Shown here: in pieces, positions 46,122 through 55,736 of the stretch
Position numbering within the stretch: position 1 is the first letter of the stretch
Layout of the letters: the number at the start of each line of letters is the position of its first letter
NCBI RefSeq assembly: GCF_027887165.1
Contig: NC_077230.1
Location: 30,021,351-30,085,350 of the forward strand
Direction: 5' to 3'
Source of the DNA: Monodelphis domestica
Taxonomy: Eukaryota > Chordata > Mammalia > Didelphimorphia > Didelphidae
Length of the DNA: 64,000 bases
Translations under genes and position numbers: made by a program
Notes under the pieces: generated by a model
What the model saw: only the letters and a program-made list of their open reading frames with translations
The model's database searches: none
Told to the model about the DNA's origin: nothing

Positions 46122-49100
46122 TTATCCAATTGAAGGGCATCCCCTCATTTTCCAATTTTTGGCCACCACAAAGAGCGCAGTTATGAATATTCTTGTACAA
46201 GTCTTTTTCCTTATTATCTCTTTGGGGTACAAACCCAGCAGTGCTATGGCTGGATCAAAGGGCAGACAGTCTTTTATCGCCCTTTGGGCATAATTCCAAA
46301 TTATCCTACAGAATGGTTGGATCAATTCACAACTCCACCAACAATGAATTAATGTCCCTACTTTACCACATCCCCTCCAGCATTCATTACTTTCCTTTGC
46401 TGTCATGTTAGCTAATCTGCTAGGTGTGAGGTGATACCTCAGAGTTGTTTTGATTTGCATCTCTCTGATTATAAGAGATCTAGAACACTTTTTCATGAGC
46501 TTATTAATAGTCTTGATTTCTTTAACTGAAAATTGCCTATTCATGTCCCTTGCCCATTTTTCAATTGGAGAATGGCTTGATTTTTTGTACAACTGGTTTA
46601 CCTCTTTATAAATTTAAGTAATTAGACCTTTGTCAGAGGTTTTTGTTATGAAGATCATTTCCCAATTTGTTGTTTTCCTTCTGATTTTAGTTACATTGGA
46701 TTTGTTTGTACAAAAACTTTTTAATTTGATATAGTCAAAATTATTTATTTTGCATTTTGTGACTCTTTCTAAGTCTTGCTTGGTTTTAAAATTTTTCCCT
46801 TCCCAAAGGTCTGACATGTATACTATTCTGTGTTCACCTAATTTACTTATAGTTTCCTTCTTTATATTCAAGTCATTCGCCCATCCTGAGTTTATCTTGG
46901 TGTAGGGTGTGAGGTGTTGATCCAAACCTAATCTCTCCCACACTGTCTTCCAATTTTCCCAACAGTTTTTATCAAATACTGGATTTTTGTCCCAAAAGCT
47001 AGGGTCTTTGGGTTTGTCAAAATCTGTCTTGCTAAGGTCATTTACCCCAAGTCTATTCCACTGATCCACCTTTCTGTCTCTTAGCCAGTACCAAATTGCT
47101 TTGATGACCTCTGCTTTGTAATATAGTTTGAGATCTGGTACTGCAAGGCCACCTTCCTTTCTATTTTTTTCCATTATTTCCCTGGATATCCTTGATCCTT
47201 TATGCTACCAAATGAACTTAGTTATCATTTTCTCTAATTCAGTAAAATAGTTTTTTGGTAGTTTAATGGGTACGGCACTAAATAGATATATAAGTTTGGG
47301 TAGGATGGTCATTTTTATTATATTAGCTCATCACACCCATGAGCAATCAATGTTTTTCTAATTGTTTAGATCTAGTTTTAATTGTGTGGAGAGTGTTTTG
47401 TAGTTGTGTTCATATAGTTCCTGTGTTTGTCTTGGCAGATAGATTCCTAAGTATTTTATATTGTCTCAGGTGACTTTAAATGGAATTTCTCTTTCTAATT
47501 CTTGCTGGTGAACTGGGTTGGATATATATAGAAATGCTGATGACTTATGTGGGTTTATTTTGTATCTTGCAACTTTGCTAAAGTTGTTGATTATTTTGAT
47601 TAGCTTTTTGGTTGATTCCCTAGGATTCTTTAAGTAAATCATCATATCATCTGCAAAGAGTGACAGGGTTGCCAATTTTAATACCATCAATTTCTTTTTC
47701 TTCTCTAATTGCTACTGCTAGTGTTTCTAGTACAATATTAAATAATAAAGGTGATAATGGGAATCCTTGTTTGACTCCTGATCTTATTGGGAAGACTTTG
47801 AGTTTTTCCCCATTGCAGATTATGTTTGCTGATGGTTTTAAGTATATACTGTTTATTATGTTTAGGAAAGGCCCTTCTATTCCTATACTTTCTAATGTTT
47901 TCACTAGGAATGGGTGTTGTATTTTGTCAAAGGCTTTTTCTGCATCTATTGAGATAATCGTGATTTTTGTCAGTTTGCTTGTTAATATGGTCAATTATGT
48001 GGATGGTTTTCCTAATATTGAACCATCCTTGCATTCCTCGTATGAATCCTACCTGATCATAGTGTATAACCCTTGTGATGACTTTGTGGAGTGTTTTTGC
48101 TAGTATCCTATTTAAGATTTTTGCATCTATATTCATTAGGGAGATTGGCCTATAGTTTTCTTTCTCTGTTTTTAACCTGCCTGGCTTTGGGATCAGTACC
48201 ATGTTTGTGTCGTAAAATGAATTTTGTAGAACCCCTTCTTGGCTTATTCTGTCAAAGAGTTTGTATAGTATTGGGGTTAGCTGTTCTATGAATGTTTGAT
48301 AGAATTCATTTGTCAATCCGTCTGGATCTGGGGATTTTTTCTTAGGGAGTTCTTTGATGGCTTGTTCAATTTCTTTTTCAGATATGGGGTTGTTTAGGTA
48401 ATTTATTTCTTCTTCTTATAGCCTAGGCAATTTATATTTTTGTAAGTATTCATCCACACCACTTAGATTGCCATATTTTTTGCCATATAATTGGGCATAG
48501 TAGTTTTTAATGATTGCCTTGAGTTCCTCTTCATTAGAGGTGAGGTCTCACTTTTCATCTTGGATACTATCAATTTGGTTTTTTTCTTTCCCTTTTTTTA
48601 ATTAGATTGACTAGTAGTTTGTCAATTTTATTTGTTTTTTCAAAGTACCAGCTTCTAGTCTTATTTATTAAATCAATAGTTCTCTGACTTTCAATTTTGT
48701 TAATTTCTCCTTTGATTTTTAGGATCTCTAATTTAGTCTTCATCTGAGGGTTTTTAATTTGTTCACTTTCTAGTTTTTTAATTTGCATGCCCAATCCATT
48801 GACCTCTGCCCTTCTTAATTTGTTTATATATGAACTCAAGGATATAAATTTCCCCCCAAGTACTGCTTTGGCTGAATCCCATAGGTTTTGAAAGGATGCC
48901 TCACCATTGTCATTTTCTTCAATGAAGTTATTAATTGTTTCTACGATTTGTTCTTTAACTAGCTGGTTTTGGAGAATCATATTGTTTAATTTCTGATTAA
49001 TTTTTGACTTATCTATCCATGTACCCTTACTAATTATTATTTTCATTGCATTGTGATCTGAGAAGGTTGCATTTATTATTTCTGCCCTTTTGCACTTGTT

Positions 49101-49700
49101 TGCAATGATTTTGTGCCCTAGTAAATGGTCAATTTTTGTGAATGTACCATGTACTGCTGAAAAGGTGTATTCCTTTTTGTCCCTATTTATTTTTCTCCAT
49201 ATGTCTACTAACTCTAGTTTTCCTAAGATTCCATTTGCTTCTCTCACCCCTTTCTTATTTATTTTTTGATTTGATTTTTCTAGTTCAGATAGGGGAAGGT
49301 TCATCCTTGAGCTCCACTAGTTTCTCCTTTAGAAATGTAGATGCTATCGCATTTGGTGCATACATGTTGAGTACAGATATTTCCTCATTGTCTCTACTGC
49401 CTTTTATCAGGATGTAATTATCTTCCCTATCTCTTTTAACTAGATTTATTTTACTTTGGCTTTGTCTTATATCATGATTGCTACTCCTGCCTTCTTTTTA
49501 TCATTTGATGCCCAATAGGTTTGGCTCCATCCTCTTACTTTCACCCTATGTGTATCTACCTTCCTCATGTGTGTTTCTTGCAGACAGCATATGGAAGGGT
49601 TTTGGATTCTAATCCACTCTGCTATTCGCTTGCGTTTTATGGGTGAGTTCATTCCATTCACATTCAGAGTTATGATTACTAGCTGTGTATTTCCCAGCAT
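46122..49700 (-). pseudogene. L1 ORF2p, endonuclease-RT, broken but near full length
   Basis: Begins MLGNTQLVIITLNVNGMNSP at 49700, aligned residue by residue with the ORF2 start of the other L1. Domains in order: endonuclease with LNVNG, CLQETHM and SDHNAM (49700-49050), and a Lys/Glu-rich linker (about 48600-49000). RT blocks follow with [49 protein letters not shown] and the catalytic [10 protein letters not shown] (48320-47470). The thumb and C-terminal region comes next (47174-46614), then the Cys-rich end [15 protein letters not shown] (46592-46122). About 1190 codons, near the family norm of about 1275. Frame changes or stops separate the pieces at several points (around 49460, 49305-49325, 48570-48320, 47990-47927, 47690, 47470-47174 and 46614-46592), so it is a dead gene. 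The EN and RT active-site blocks are still readable. Confidence 0.9.
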
Positions 49701-50440
49701 TTTGATTTCTACTCCTGGTCCTGCCTTTTCTTCTTTCACTATTTCCTTCTATACCAATGTTTCTTTATATTCAGTTTGTTTATAGTCAGTCCCCTTCCGT
49801 TCCCCCCCTTATTTTACTTCCCTTTCTACCCCCTCCCTTCTTTTTCCCTCCCTTATTTTCCTCTGTAGTCTTTTTATAATTTCCCCCCACCCTCTCCCTC
49901 CCTTATTCTGCTTCCCTCCCTACCAGTCTGTTTTTTACCCTTCTACTCCCCTATAGAGTGCAAATCTATTCTCTTCCCCAATGGATTGGAGTGTTCTTCC
50001 CTCTTTGGGTCAGTTTCAAAGTATGTAATCATTGAGTATTTCCTATCTCCAACCTCTTTACCCTTCCAGTGTATCGATGTTCTCCCCTCTACCACCATGA
50101 GCTTCTTTGTGACATATAAATTTACCCCATTTGTTCCTTTTCCCATTTCTTTTAGTCATAACCTCTTTTCTTTTTTAGCTCTAGTCATGTATATATATAC
50201 ATACACATGTTTATGTATTTATGCATGCATATATCTATATACCTATTTATGTCTTGTCCTTTCATCTAATCAGTTTGTCACTGTTCCCTCTGAGTGTAAA
50301 TCTTCTAGCTGCTCAGGTGATAGCAACAGTTTTTAAGAGTTACCAATGACCTCTTTTCTTATAGGGATACATATCATTTTAACTTATTGAGTCTCTTAAA
50401 AATTTTTTGTTGTTGTTGTTTGGTTTTTTCCCCCTCTGTT
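49701..50440 (-). other. L1 inter-ORF spacer, about 740 bp
   Basis: Between the ORF1 stop (50441-50443) and the ORF2 start. Strongly pyrimidine-rich on the + strand at 49790-49930, that is purine-rich in L1 sense, like the spacer at 23288-23973. Short open frames are not recognisable. Confidence 0.75.
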
Positions 50441-51826
50441 TTAATTACCTTTTGATGATTCTCTTGAGTTCTGTGGTTGGACATCAAATTTTCTGTTTAG
50501 GTCTGGTCTTTTATTTATGAATCCTTTGAACTCTTCTGTTGTGTTAAATGACCATACTTTCCCCTGTAATAATATAGTCAGTTTTTATGGGTATTTTATT
50601 CTTGGTTGTAGACCTAGTTCCCTTGCTTTCCTGAATATCGTATTCCATGCCTTTTGGTCCTTCATTGTGGATGCATCCAGATCCTGTGTTAACCTCACTG
50701 TGTTTGCATGGTATCTGAATAGCTTCTTCTTGGCAGCATATAATACCTGTTCTTTTATATGATTGTTTTTGAATTTGGCTATAACATTTCTTGGTGTTGT
50801 CAGTTGGGGATTAAATACAGGGGGTGATCTGTGTATTCTTTCAATCTCCACTTTCCCCTCTGTTCTAGGGTCTCGGGACAGTTTTCCTGGATAATTTCCT
50901 CTAGTATTATGTCCAGGCTTCTTCTTTTGTTGTGGTCTTCTGGTAGTCCAATTATTCTTAAATTGTCTCTTCTTGAATGATTTTCTAAATCGTCTGTTTT
51001 GTGAATGAGATGCTTCACATTTTCCTCAATTTTTTCATTCTTTTTGTTTTATAGTGTCCTGCTGCCTTGTGAGGTCACTTGATTCTAGTTGTTTTATTCT
51101 GGTTCTTAAAGACTGGGTTTCATCTCTGGCTTTTTGGTCATCTTTTTCTTTCTGGTCTGATTTTCTTTGAAGATCTTCTTTCATCCTCTTTACCTTGTCT
51201 TTCATCTCCTTTGCCTCATCCTTTATCTACTTTGCCTCATTTTCCAGCTGGTTGGTTTTGGCTTTCAGGACACTATTTTCTCGTTTTAGTTCAAGTGCCT
51301 CTGTTTCCAGATGACTTATCTTAATTTTTAAGTTCTTTTCCCAATTGTCTTCAGCCTCTCTTAGTTGTGTTTTGAGTTCTTCCACAGCCTGTAACCAATT
51401 TGCTGGGATTTCTGGTTTATTGTTTGCTGGTCTCTCCCCCTCTGTTCCATTTGCTGAGTAGTAGCTGTCTATTGTAGTTTCTTTCTTCTTTTTCTGTTGT
51501 TTGCTCAAATTCACCCCTTCTTTACTCCCCGTATTTGTCTGTACTGTTGTTCCTCTCATTTTTTTTTGTTTTTGGGGACTTCTGTCAGTCTCCCCTTTTG
51601 GAGCTTTAACAGAAGATCTCTTGATGTAGTCTCTGGGGGAGGGTTGTTGGGGGTTTGAGCTTCCCTGTCCTCTGGAGGCTTTTGATTGGCTTAAAGTCCA
51701 GCAGTCAATGAGGATGGGTGGGGAGCCTGGGCTTCCCTGCTTTCTGGAGACTTTTGATGGGATTAAGTTCAGCTTGGTTGGGCTTGGTTTACTCTGAGTT
51801 TTAAACTTCCTGGGTGGCTGGGGCAA
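50441..51826 (-). pseudogene. L1 ORF1p with N-terminal extension, broken
   Basis: The core would start at MRGTTVQTNTG (about 51559), followed by basic KQQKKKKET, a coiled coil (VEELKTQLREAEDNWEKNLK onward), an RRM-like domain with NLRIIGLPEDH and IERIHRSPP, and a C-terminal domain with KDQKAWNTIFRKARELGLQP. It ends at a TAA at 50441. The open frame reaches back to 51826, giving about 89 extra residues rich in Pro, Ser and Gln that contain two related stretches (PSKVSRKQGSPGSPP and SQSKASRGQGSSNPQ). The coiled coil is interrupted by a stop after residue 199, and there are further stops or frame changes before the RRM and near the C-terminus (KYP*KLTI). The homologous protein of the other L1 has no such extension. 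Confidence 0.85.
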
Positions 51827-52611
51827 ATATGGAGGATCTCCAAAGCTCTGGCCAGGCTGCCAGGTCTATGCTCCTTCTAGGTTGCCATCTTGACTTCACC
51901 TCTAGGTTTCTGTTTTTTCAGAAGACCCTGCTCTCTAAGGGGGTAGGGGTCGTGGCCTCCCTGGGCTTTGAGGGCTCCTGATTGGATTAGGTTCACCTGG
52001 TTTTGGACTGAATGAGCCCTCAAGCAAAAAACCTCCTCCTCCACAATCTGTGTTGAATGCCTGGAGACTGGCCCAGGTTACTTTCAAGGTAAGCTCTTTG
52101 GAGCAACCCCTTGCCAGCCCTGAGGTTTCTGTCCTTTCAGTAGCTCTGAGGGCTCCTGATGGGATTGGGTTGAGCTGGTGCCCTAAAGCTGGGACCTCCC
52201 TTGAGACTCAGATGGAAGGACCCAGCCAGTGGGCTACAGGCTTCCCCCTTCTCACTATGTTTCCCTGCCTTCTGTGTTGGGCTCCCTGGATACTGGCTCA
52301 GGTTGCTTTCAAATTGAGTCCTTAGAGCCCTGAGGTTCCTGCTGCTGCCATGGGCTCAGCACTCTGTGTTGGGTGGGATGAGTCCTGGGACCTTCCTTCT
52401 GCCTACCCCTTAGATCCCAGTGATCTAGGGTTCTGGCTTTTGGGGGCTGTACCTTTTGATCCAGGTCCAGGAGGAGGTTTCCCCAGGTCTATCCTGTTGT
52501 TCAGCTTGAATTTTGGTGTCCTAGGAGAACTCAGTTTGCGATCGGTAAGGAAGGGTTTCCAAGGTCTGAACTTTTGCTGCTTCTAAGCCGCCATCTTGAC
52601 CGGAAGTCCCT
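51827..52611 (-). promoter_or_regulatory. L1 5'UTR with two YY1-type starts
   Basis: In element sense it opens with GGGACTTCCGGTCAAGATGG, including the YY1 core CAAGATGGCGG (complement CCGCCATCTTG at 52589-52599). About 707 bp further in, a second start-like block reads TCAAGATGGCAACCTAGAAG (complement at about 51873-51893). The leader also holds diverged copies of a module, seen on the + strand as 'ctcctgatgggattgggttgagctgg' (about 52148), 'ctcctgattggattaggttcacctgg' (about 51973) and 'cttttgatgggattaagttcagcttgg' (about 51751). YY1 sites set the start of transcription in mammalian L1 promoters. Confidence 0.75.
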
Positions 52612-52623
52612 CTGATCTTACTT

Positions 52624-52695
52624 CTAATTAGATAAGTTTTCACTTTTGATTTGTCTGAGATTATGCTGAAGTATAATACATTCTGCTCCAACATT
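52624..52695 (-). mobile_element. Older L1, right part after the insertion
   Basis: 'aagttttcacttttgatttgtctgagattatgctgaagtataat' resembles the endonuclease-region text 'ttttactttggctttgtcttatatcatgattgctactcctgcc' of the full-length L1 and continues the older L1 ending at 45525. Confidence 0.5.
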
Positions 52696-52959
52696 TTTGT
52701 TTTTCTCCTTGATAATTAGTTATTTTAAGCACATCAATATAAGCCTAATGACCTGCTCTCTGACAACTAAGGAATTTTGATTATTTTATAGAACCCTTTA
52801 ATATCTTGTAGACCTAAGTTAGTGGATCCCTTGGTGCTTAGAAGGGTTGGATAGGGAGATCAACCCAAAGGACAGTCAAGGATGGACAGTATTTCTTTTG
52901 GGGCTGATAGCAAGTTAACTAGTTATTTTAAGACAAAGAGAAAAGATGACAATTACAGA

Positions 52960-53110
52960 ATTTTAAAAGAATAAGATCAACTGAACTACTATTTTCACAG
53001 GGTTGTTTTGAGTATCAAATGAAGGAATAATTGTAAAGCACTTACTTAGGACAGTGTCTGGCACATAGTGACTTTCATATAAATGTCAGGCATTATTCTT
53101 ATTCAAATTC
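52960..53110 (+). mobile_element. MIR-like SINE 3' part
   Basis: 'cacagggttgttttgagtatcaaatgaaggaataattgtaaagcacttacttaggacagtgtctggcacatagtgactttcatataaatgtcaggcattattcttatt' is a well-kept MIR tail. Confidence 0.8.
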
Positions 53111-53114
53111 ACAC

Positions 53115-55728
53115 TTCTTATTTCCATAACACTGGATCCAATTATCAAATTACACATAATGATTTCAAATAATATGAATTCAAATACATGGGACAACTTC
53201 AAATAATTCATTATTCATTCTAGTTAGAAGCAGGTTATGTTCTTTCTGTCTGTTCATATTCCAATGCGGTGTTAACTTTTGATCTTGTGTAATTCTTCTT
53301 GAAGGTTTAGGTAAATCTTCCACAAAAATAACAATGGGTATAGAGAAGGCCTTACTCTAGGAAGAGTGTATCCCTAAAATTATTTGGCTGACTCTTTGCT
53401 TGCTACTCTTCCCCCTCATTACATGACCAGCCTACCTTCCTTTCTGATCATATACAATGTCTTCAATTATATTAATTTCATCACCTATTGCTTAGATGTC
53501 ATAATTAGAAGCTAATGCATTTCTCTATTGCCCTTTACCCGACTTAGCTTTGTTTCTTTGGATGTTGCTGTTTTCCAAAATTAATGACCATACCATATCA
53601 CCAAGATAAAAGGTATATTAAGGAAATAATGAACTTTTGTATATAGAAGTATGCTGGTTTCTAAAAAGCATAACATAGTTTTATGAGTGTAGTCTTTCAC
53701 ACTCTTTTCTTTCAATTCAGTTCTAAGCTTTTCTCATTACCTATCTGAATTGCTTGCCTCAAATATATGGATTGGTAATCCATTAAGAACTTTTCATTTT
53801 TTAGGGCTTGTTTTTTTTTGGGGGGGGTGATGTTTTGAGGTTTGTTGTTGTTTTTGTGTGTGCCAGTAAGTCAAATGTTTTCCTAATTTGGTCTCTTAAA
53901 AAATCATGGATATCATCTAGAAGACTCTGTAATATTATGAACTATAATTTTTTTCATTCACAAACAACATCTGGAAGATTATCATCTCTAGGGATTTCTT
54001 CCATTTCAACTTTGACCAAGATACCTTCTGTGACAGTGGCAAAAATCATTAATGAGTAAAATCATCTTTTGTATTAGTAATCAGAGGATACCTGAACAAA
54101 AATATTTCTATTTTTTTTCAAGGAATCTGGTCAGTCTTTCCATGGTTGTTGTATATATCTTATTGGAGGAGAGTCATTAAAGATATATATTACTTCATTG
54201 AACCAAACACCTTTAATAAAAATAATATAATAATAATAATAATAATAGGATCATGTGATCCTAAAACTTTTAGGTAATTGTATGACTATAAAATGGTGCA
54301 TACAATGAAAAAATCATTTGTAAAACCCTACCTTATCCTTTTTCATTTTTGTTTATCTCATGTCTTCCTCAATAATTTTGTAACTTTGAGAACACATGTA
54401 TATTTAAGTGAATCCATGATCTCATCAGTGTAAGTATTCTGTCCAAATGATAGAGATCATACCCCATTTATTCTTGACCAGTTCTGTACCCCTCTTGTCT
54501 ATGTCCTTTCAACTTTGCTAGAAGAGACCTGCTTCACTTTCTCTTAACATCTTTCAGATATTAATGGATTCTAAATATTTTTTTATCTTTCTTCCCACAT
54601 CACTAATCTGTATTTTTCTGCTTATTCATTTCCTTGATGATATCTGTTATCTACACTTATTTATAAGAATTGATGAATACTCAAAAGGCAGGGAAGCAGT
54701 GCATGTCTCAGGGATAAATAGAAAACACATTACAAATAAGGAATTGTTGAGAAGTTTATGTAAAGGATGTCATCAAGGAAATTTATCAGAAAAAATTATA
54801 GAGATTATGAGGGGTAAACAATGAAGAACTCATTGATGTCTAAGATATGTTGAGAGAAATTAAAGTATATTCTGTGCCAATTAAAAATTCCCAGATATTG
54901 ATTCTGGGTAAGAAAAGAAATTTATTGATTAGATTAGAAATAAGCAAAAAATGAATTGAATATTGATCTCTCTTGGTGATCAAAGACCTCCAAATCCTAC
55001 CATGGGCATCCACTTATGCAATTTTTAAACTTCTTTATTCACCTGAGTGGTGAATAGCCAAAAAGGAAGTGTTCCATCAAACTCTTAATCCCTCCCAATT
55101 CCTTGAGTGATAGTTGACAATCACATGCCTAGTACCATGCCCCCAATCTCTAGAAGGAGAAATAAAGTTCTGCCTGATTATACAACGTTTCTCAATGGGA
55201 AATTTGAGAACTTGGTTCTGCTGATCCCAAGCATACCTCTTTTAGACTGTTTCTTATTTACCAAGCAAAACAGAAATCATGGTATGTTTCCTATATATCA
55301 CTCTGCAATAGAAGAAATGTTGGTGGAGCATTTATTAAAGTTCTAACGAACAAAAGAAAGAGTTGGGAGGTTCTCAGAAGTGATCTGAATGTGAATTCAC
55401 AAACCTACAAATAAAAATAATTCAGTATATTAGAAATATGTTTTCTCAACATGTATATGCACATATCATCTTCTTCAAGAATGTGATAGTTTCCCTTCTA
55501 AGAATAGGTGAATGAGAACCATTTATTCTGTTGGCCTGAATATAAATGAAACAGGTTCTGAGAAGTGCTTAGAGTTTGGAAAGAATTGGAAGATACCAAG
55601 ATTATCTAATGCATTGTGGGGCATCACCGATCATCTTGACTTTTATCTTGCCCCAGGACTTCAGTGATTCTGGAAGAGAGAATTAGATTGTGTGCAACTC
55701 TACCACATTTATATCTGATTTATACATG
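53115..55728. other. Unique AT-rich DNA
   Basis: No recognised gene. A small (ATA)n run lies near 54220-54248. Open frames at 53808-54059, 54564-54824 and 55107-55346 show no known domain. Confidence 0.45.
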
Positions 55729-55736
55729 AGTTAAGA
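55729..55736. repeat. hAT target site duplication, left copy
   Basis: AGTTAAGA directly precedes the left end; the same 8 bp follow the right end at 58656-58663. Eight-bp duplications are the hallmark of hAT transposition. Confidence 0.88.

Larger units (their letters stand above)
45526..52611 (-). mobile_element. Full-length L1 with 12-bp target duplication, decayed
   Basis: Starts at 52611 with GGGACTTCCGGTCAAGATGG, runs through 5'UTR, ORF1, a long spacer, ORF2 and 3'UTR, and ends in A-rich sequence (T-rich on the + strand) at 45526-45580. The direct repeat CTGATCTTACTT at 45514-45525 and 52612-52623 marks the insertion site inside an older L1. Total about 7.1 kb. Both ORFs contain stops and frame changes, so it is inactive, but no large part is missing. 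Confidence 0.93.

Noticed and set aside
52050-52586. Plus-strand frames opposite the L1 leader
   Set aside because: Antisense to the L1 5'UTR, which is G/C-rich and repeat-built; no protein similarity seen.
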